This document shows, in pieces, positions 58,495-64,000 of a DNA stretch of 64,000 bases. How positions within the stretch are numbered: the stretch's first letter is position 1; every line of letters starts with the position of its first letter. The position numbers and the translations under genes were made by a program. The notes beneath the pieces are model-generated. The model saw nothing but the letters and a program-made list of their open reading frames with translations. It had not been told where the DNA came from and made no database searches. Origin of the DNA: Angiostrongylus vasorum (taxonomy: Eukaryota; Nematoda; Chromadorea; Rhabditida; Metastrongylidae); contig JADANN010000401.1 of the NCBI GenBank assembly GCA_018806985.1, positions 186,001 through 250,000 on the forward strand, given 5' to 3'.

Positions 58495-59251
58495 TCATAG
58501 TCTTGCATTAACACCACCAGCAATGACAATGGTTTCACCAGTAATATGCTGTGCATCATCGGAAACAAGGAAAGCGACTGCTCCAGCACAATCCTTTGGT
58601 TCTCCAAAGAGCCGTAGCGGAATCTGAAGGGAAGCCGATTTTTAACAATAAGTGAGACATAATGATACTGAGATATTCGCAAAACTCCGGATCGCTGGTG
58701 TCCGCGTTGGGGTCCGAACATACTATTACCTCTTCCGGGGGCTAACGCGTTACGCGTTCACCATCACATTGTGCGAGTCCTTCCTTTAGTCTTTCTCTCG
58801 GCCGTGTTATTGACCTTCAGTTTAACTGTGTTCAATGCCGATTTGTGCTCACCAGATCAATCTCGTTGATGGGTGATTGCTGACAGTACCTATAAGTCAA
58901 TAACACGGCTGAGAGAAAGGCGCAACGAAGGACTCGGATGGTGTGGTGGTAAACTCGTTAGTCACCCGAAAAAGCAATAGCGTTTTCGGTCCCCAGCGCA
59001 GATACCAGCGGTCTGGAGTTCTGTAAATATCTCAGACGACATAAGTGAGACAAATTGTGTTCACTTTGAATCATGAGTTTATTAGTAGCTGCGAATGAAC
59101 TATTGATCTGAAATATACCTGCATAGTACCCACGACGTCTCTGTTATCCTGGCCTCCGATTCCATCCAAAAGCTGTAATAGTACTCTATGACCACTCATT
59201 ACGGCCGTACAAGTAATTCACTATTCATATTTGTGCAAGTTATATGTTCCA

Positions 59252-59296
<45 letters not shown>

Positions 59297-59300
59297 CATA

Positions 59301-59353
<53 letters not shown>

Positions 59354-61521
59354 TTGACACTTGAACGGCCCGTCTTCACAGGTTGTGCGGGCCCCAGCAT
59401 AATCACCATTTATTGGAGATTTGCTGGCTAAGCCATTGTAGTTCCCTGGAATCCCGAGGTCAGCCTGGCCAAAGTCTGCCCCAGGTCTTCACCACCACGG
59501 GCAGTCGCAGCACTTGTGGAGATTTGCCACCATGCGACTTTGATACCAGGCCGGTGATGGATCCTGGTATTGGTTTACTCTTAGCTAGGTTTCTTGATGG
59601 TAACGCCGGACTCCTTCTCAGCATGGAAGACCCTGCCGGGGGGTACGGATCCCCCAGCTGTACATCGCCACAATGAGGCCGTAAACCGTTAGGGAGGTAT
59701 ATATATATATGCATATATATATATATGACCGCCGAAATGTCCGGTCGATGTTGATTGCTTGAAAAAACAAAAAATAATCTCTGAGGTTAGGAAAGAATGG
59801 CTGGGGACAATCACTCAGATCATCCGTACTATGAAGGAGGTGAAAGAGCCCAAACGTTAGCGAAGTAGAAGTCTTACTACAGCCACAAGATTGCTGAGAT
59901 ATTTGCAAAACTCCGGACCGCAGATGTCTACGGTGGGGAACAAACGCGCTATTGTCCTTTCCGGGGAATAACGCGCTCACCACCACACCATACGGGTCCT
60001 TCGTTTCTCCTGTCTCTCAGCTAGTTTTTATCGATCTCTGCCGTCAGCAATCACCCGTCACCGGGACTAGCTGAGAGACAGGCGAAACGAAGGACCCGCA
60101 TGGTGTGGTGGTGAACGCGCTACTCCCCGGAAAGGACAATAGCGCGTTCGTTCCCCACCGCAAACACCTGCGGTCCGAAGTTTTGCAAATATCTAAATAT
60201 CTCAGCAATCTTGTGGTTGTATTTCGCATAGCAATAACCTGCCATAAAAAGTATAAAAGGCAGAAAATAAAAAGCTAAATCTTACGACAGCGTCCTTTTA
60301 GCTTAATAATCTAAGAGAGTTTTCTAACGTTCCTTATTCCCAATGTTGACTTTTTATTCACTGCCTTTTACTAGCTTTGACGGCAGGGGTATTATTTGTG
60401 AAACAACCACAATGATGCTGAGATAGTTGCAAAACTCCGGATCGCAGGTGTCTACGGTGGGGAACAAACGCGCTATTGTCCTTTCAGGGGGAATAACGCG
60501 CTCACCACCACACCATACGGGTCCTTCGTTTCGCTTGTCTCTCATTGTGGTTGTTCCTTATTCCTTTGCAATCCAAGAAAGTGTTGACTTACGAGGATCT
60601 CCCGTTAGATTCTTTTTTTTGGTACATTCGGCACTGCTGATTTTCAGGGTTGTCCATGGCTTATTACTAGCACTGATTTCTAGTGCAAACAGTGATTTTT
60701 CAGCATGTAATCTTTCTTTGATAAACTTGCACGACGCTGACAAATAATTTTTATTTGACTAACGTTTCGACGTCCTCGTCTTCATCAGAGTCGATGGTCC
60801 ACAGTTGTTCGCCTTCTCGATGTGATACCTTCCATCTTCGTACTGAGCTGGATCTTCATCAGTGGAGCATCTCTCGAATAAGGCACACTGACCCAGCGAT
60901 GCTCTTTTATACATGGCCATGGATGTTGATAGCAGTGATTGTCCAGTGATAAGGATGTTTTTTCCAGACAATTTATCCTGTAGAGGTCGGTATCATTATC
61001 AGCTAGCACAGAGCATAATAATATTTCAAAAACCGAATCTTCTTTTTCAAAAACAAGTCATCATCGAACAATACTACTATCAACACCCAGCACCTTACAT
61101 AAGAGAGCGTCGCCGGGTGCCCAGACGGTGCTCTCATTCGAGAGATGCTCCACTGAAGAAGATCCGAGTCGATGGGAAGAAGAAGACGCTACATCGGGAA
61201 GACGAACTACTGTGGACCATCATCTCAGATGATTGGCGCAGATGAAGACAAAGACTTCGAAACGTTAGCCGAATAAAGATTGTATACCAACCTCGTGTAA
61301 GCTTATAAAAGAAAGATTACATATCGATTGGTCATACCAAGATTAAAGGAAAGTCGGTTTCCAAATAGTCACTTTTCACTCAATACCATTTTGCTCATTC
61401 GCGTTCTTATGATTCCTGGTGCAATAGCGTTGACACGGATGTTATCCTTGGCCAAGCCATTAGCCAAAGCTTTCGTGAGACCAAGTAGAGCAGTCTTTGT
61501 TACTGCATAGGCGGCGATTCC
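58495..61521 (-). CDS. dhrs-4: DHRS4-like short-chain dehydrogenase/reductase, C-terminal part
   Basis: NAD(P)H-dependent carbonyl/retinal reductase family. The last three exons are 61387-61521, 59119-59172 and 58495-58623, giving 105 residues with closed phases. The first visible exon starts [14 protein letters not shown], which holds the catalytic YxxxK (Tyr, Lys), then [14 protein letters not shown] (the PG motif after the active site). The end [16 protein letters not shown] and [11 protein letters not shown] is typical of DHRS4. The C terminus is ARL, a peroxisomal targeting signal type 1, as DHRS4 proteins end SRL. The nucleotide-binding N-terminal half is not found up to 64000, so it lies to the right of the window behind a long intron, or is lost. 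Confidence 0.9.
58655..59045. repeat. Foldback-T element, complete, in DHRS4-like intron
   Basis: Left arm gatactgagatattcgcaaa, ggggtccgaacatactatta and gcgttcaccatcacattgtg. Loop around 58800-58900. Right arm ggactcggatggtgtggtgg, gcgttttcggtccccagcg and gttctgtaaatatctcag. The arms pair over about 130 bp. Confidence 0.85.
59250..59352. repeat. (TA)n microsatellite, left part
   Basis: Long TA run with a few TACA/TATG units. It continues as TATATGCATATA at 59698-59727 on the other side of an inserted Repeat-H. Confidence 0.95.
59353..59697 (-). repeat. Repeat-H copy 15 (minus), inserted in a TA tract
   Basis: cttgacacttgaacggcccg to gaggccgtaaaccgttaggg, with TA repeats directly on both sides. 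A short deletion near gtcgcagcacttgtggag. Confidence 0.88.
59876..60240. repeat. Foldback-T element, complete, in DHRS4-like intron
   Basis: The best-preserved foldback: about 160-bp arms. Left arm gctgagatatttgcaaaactc, ggggaacaaacgcgctattg and accaccacaccatacgggtc, then ctgtctctcagctag. Loop atcagcaatcacccgtc-like. Right arm ctagctgagagacaggcg, gacccgcatggtgtggtgg, caatagcgcgttcgttccc, gttttgcaaatatc, ending ttgtatttcgcat. Confidence 0.9.
60385..60552. repeat. Foldback-T single left arm
   Basis: ggggtattatttgtgaaac, gatgctgagatagttgcaaa, ggaacaaacgcgctattgtcc and accacaccatacgggtcc, then ctgtctctca. Nearly identical over these blocks to the left arm at 59890-60020. Confidence 0.85.
60745..61290. 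repeat. inverted pair of Penelope terminal repeats in the DHRS4-like intron
   Basis: Left arm (minus sense): hammerhead motif at 60757-60792, then agctggatcttcatcagtgg, gagcatctctcgaataagg and catggatgttgatagcag. Right arm (plus sense, about 61075-61285): tactatcaacacccagcac, tcattcgagagatgctccac, tggaccatcatctcagatg and gaaacgttagccgaataaag. The two arms mirror each other. Confidence 0.8.
60757..60792 (-). ncRNA. best candidate minimal hammerhead ribozyme
   Basis: Minus strand, in order: GACU (stem I 5'), CUGAUGA (canonical core), a bulged A, GACG-AGGA-CGUC (perfect 4-bp stem II), GAAA, CG, U, U (cleavage-site H), AGUC (stem I 3', perfect 4 bp). The self-complementary ACGU fits a dimeric stem III. 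The partner at about 61239-61268 on the plus strand has CAGATGA instead of CTGATGA, so its core is broken. Confidence 0.7.
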
Positions 61522-61746
61522 CTGAAAAGCAAAAGTGGGGCACAACTATGTTTTTTAACTATAATATTTCTAACAAGTTGTAAACTCGCTATCAATTCAA
61601 GCTGTTTGCCGTTTTTTTTTCTTTCTTGATAACCAAGTACAGTGTATGAGTTCACTTAGGTCTTCCTTTATAGTGTATCGTTTAACCGTAAGAGTTGATG
61701 ATGATAGTAATCAATAAGTAGGTTCTACACGTTCATTTTACTCGAA

Positions 61747-61870
61747 GGAAGCGCGTAGCGCAGTGATTAGAGGTGCTATGCAATACATGTGTGGTCTTTG
61801 TTTCAGTTCCGCGTTATAAGGTAACCAAACTCCGGTGTAGGCAAATTGGTATCAGGCATGTATGGAATAA
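61747..61870 (+). mobile_element. SINE-A copy 17, 3' truncated
   Basis: Head gcgcgtagcgcagtgattag, gtgcaatacatgtgtgg-like block, and ggcaaattggtatcaggca. It then runs into a SINE-B-like scrap (ccagcatattttccattcg, 61890-61930). Confidence 0.75.
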
Positions 61871-62500
61871 GTCCACTTCAACAATAGTACGGACTCCAGC
61901 ATATTTTCCATTCGTTTCTTTATCGTCTCATAGTTGTATGGGGTCCATGGTTGTGGATTGCTTCGAACACGGTGATGTCAACGAGCAGATTTCTTGAGTT
62001 TCTATCAGTGAATGCAGATGAATGATGTTAGGTACGAACACATTTGCTCATTGCTTAGGTTTGCAGTTCACTCCACATTTCTGTTCGTCCACTTGTCATT
62101 TCCTCTTTTTGTTATATGATCAGCACATCTGTATTCCGCTATAGATGCGTATTCTTTTTGATCTCAAAGGGAAGACTATTAAGTCGAAGAGTTAAGCGCG
62201 CAGTTTCAGCCCAGTTAGCTGGTCGGTAGCGTCTTTGCGTTAGCTTTGAGGAACTTGAATGGAGCTCATGCTGACCTTTTTTCCGTTTGATTTCTTCTTT
62301 ATGTTATTTATCATGTGCACTAGGCGTTCAAGGCACACGTAAGTTTCGGTGATTCTAATGAGCGAATGATTTATTTCGATTTGTTCAAAATCATAGGTTT
62401 CTTTCTCATGAAGTCTGTTGTCTTCTTATACTGTTTATACTTTTTTTTATATACTGTTAGAGCTGAACAACAATATTCCTAGAGTCATGCATGCAAAGTG

Positions 62501-62818
62501 AACGACGCGTGTAGCGCAGTGGTCGGAGGATGCAAAGTGAACGGCGCGTGTAGCGCAGTGGTCGGAGGCACCTTGCAACAGACGGGATCGATCCGCATGC
62601 CCCAGGCTCCGCAAGCTCTCCATCCCTCAGGGATCGGCAAATTGATACCAGACTTGTCTGAGAGGATATCCACAGGGGTTTGATACACCGGTAGGCCATC
62701 GCGAGTCATTGTAAAGGCCAGGTATACATTCAATCACCTCCAACAGTGCTAAATGAAGTCGAATGCATGGCACATCGTTCAGGGATAGATCAACGCTAAG
62801 AGTTCTATCCTCTTAGCT
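62501..62818 (+). mobile_element. SINE-A copy 18 with duplicated head
   Basis: The first 28 bp (head with A box, tgtagcgcagtggtcggagg) plus 12 bp of flank (gcaaagtgaacg) are repeated in tandem (62496-62530 and 62531-62566), followed by a normal full-length body and tail gagttctatcctcttagc. Confidence 0.92.
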
Positions 62819-63437
62819 TTTTATCCATACAAAGCAAGTTCTGGCGTTTTTGTTCAAATCCTCTCCTACGCAATTACGTTGGATAAAGAGATGTCAGCTG
62901 TCAGAATTACTGATGCCTCATTACTTTGCAATCACCACGATGAGTTACCGCCCTCATCAGGCCTGGATCTCTTTCATCTGTTTATTCATTCTCGGGAAAT
63001 ACTTTTTTTCATTTAACTTCGAAAAAGCTAGTTTATACTTATCTGCTTTAGTGATTCTTTTGAGCCCGCAAAACGTAATTTTTTTTTGCTGAGGCTCATA
63101 ATTCGAATCGGAACGCGACTGAATAAACGGGATTTCATTCTAGAGGACGAGGTGGTGTTCCGCTATGTATCGACGATGTTTGAGATTATGGTGCATGCTT
63201 TCAGGATTTCAACATTTTAAATCCGTCCTTGAGTTTTCTGAAGATTTTAATTTCAAACAAAACTTAAAGGGAAAAAGAGCACATTACAGGGGCTACACAT
63301 ATATTTAGAGTGATAGAACAAAGTATCATCTGTGAGCCTTCCAATTCCTCAAAATCGTGGGGGACTTATGGGAAAAATCAGCACCGTCTGTTATTTGTTG
63401 CGTACGTAGATGCAGATTACTGTAATGGATAATGGTT

Positions 63438-63728
63438 GAAAGGATAAAGGATGAAGCTCTCGGCGTTGATCAATCCCCTGAGGGATGCGCCGTGCATTCG
63501 ACCTCTTTAAACATCGTTAGAGATGAGTAAATACATATCTGGCCTGTACAATGATTTGCGGTGGCTTACCGATGCACTAAATCAGTGGTACTATCCTTCC
63601 AGGCAAATACGGTGCCAATTTGCTGACCCGAGAGGGATGGAGGGCTTGATGGGCCCGGGGGCGCGGGATCGAACCAATGACCACGTGTTTGTTGCACAGC
63701 ACCTCTAACCACTGCGGTACACGCGCCG
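63438..63728 (-). mobile_element. SINE-A copy 19 (minus)
   Basis: gaaaggataaaggatgaagc to ccactgcggtacacgcgcc. Full length. Confidence 0.92.
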
Positions 63729-63780
63729 CGGATCATGGTTATCATATACATGTGGATATAAAATGCTGATAAATACTGTA

Positions 63781-64000
63781 TAAAAGGAGAAAGGATAAAG
63801 CTGTCAGCCTTGATCTATGTCTGAGGGATACGCCATGCATTCGACTTTACTAAGCATCGTTCGAGGTGACTGATTGCATGTCTGGCCTTTGCAATGACTC
63901 GCGGTGGCCAACCGATGTATCGAACCAATGAATGCTGCTATCCTCGCAGACAAGTGTGCTACCAATTTTTCTGACACGGGAGGGATGAAGGGCTTGATGA
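63781..64000 (-). mobile_element. SINE-A copy 20 (minus), cut by the window end
   Basis: aaaggagaaaggataaagctg, ctgagggatacgccatgca and cagacaagtgtgctaccaa. The head lies beyond 64000. Confidence 0.9.

Larger units (their letters stand above)
61522..64000. other. probable intron or 5' flank of the DHRS4-like gene
   Basis: No exon of the dehydrogenase N-terminal half (GxxxGxG) was found on the minus strand here. The stretch holds SINE-A copies 17-20. The gaps at 61931-62500 and 62816-63439 show no recognised feature. Confidence 0.45.

Noticed and set aside
59231..59431. Open frame with a hydrophobic YIYIYI repeat near Repeat-H
   Set aside because: Again a TA microsatellite read through into Repeat-H.
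1..64000. CRISPR arrays, rRNA genes, bacterial operons or phage modules
   Set aside because: No regularly spaced direct repeats, rRNA segments or prokaryotic gene structure. The window is clearly eukaryotic with spliced genes.

Overview
This is nuclear DNA of a nematode. The genes are split by short introns (60 to 150 bp) and long repeat-filled introns. Several start codons lie shortly after a strong 3' splice acceptor with no visible upstream exon, which fits spliced-leader trans-splicing. Three neighbouring genes (seipin, JAMP, PGAP3) are, from memory, also neighbours in C. elegans on cosmid R01B10. With long introns full of SINEs, this suggests a clade V (rhabditine) worm, perhaps a strongylid. 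That placement is inference.

Six genes could be assembled exon by exon, with phases that close exactly, and all lie on the minus strand. From right to left they are: a DHRS4-like short-chain dehydrogenase (58495-61521, 5' end outside the window), seipin (47764-53390), JAMP/JKAMP (38572-44503), PGAP3/Per1 (35232-37935), PARP-1 (24995-32098) and a PAFAH2-type platelet-activating-factor acetylhydrolase (5693-11675). Seipin, JAMP and PGAP3 are all ER/Golgi membrane proteins (lipid droplets, ER quality control, GPI-anchor remodelling). PARP-1 is nuclear. On the plus strand there is one partly resolved gene at the left edge (exons 2576-3163) and an unidentified coding end at 1-318.

Most other DNA is interspersed repeats. 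I resolved four families plus retroelement remains. (1) SINE-A is a tRNA-derived SINE of about 290 bp with a (TTTATCC)n tail, 20 copies. (2) SINE-B is a second tRNA-derived SINE of about 350 bp. (3) Repeat-H is a 330-400 bp element with conserved hairpins, 15 copies. (4) Foldback-T elements are inverted repeats whose arms each carry a tRNA-like unit with a B box. A decayed Penelope-like retroelement lies at 8256-9350. Terminal-repeat fragments of the same class are scattered around and carry short motifs that match minimal (dimer-type) hammerhead ribozymes.

The elements fill the introns and spare the exons. The most interesting signals are the hammerhead-like motifs (best at 60757-60792), the double-headed tRNA-like foldback elements, and the conserved seipin-JAMP-PGAP3 block.
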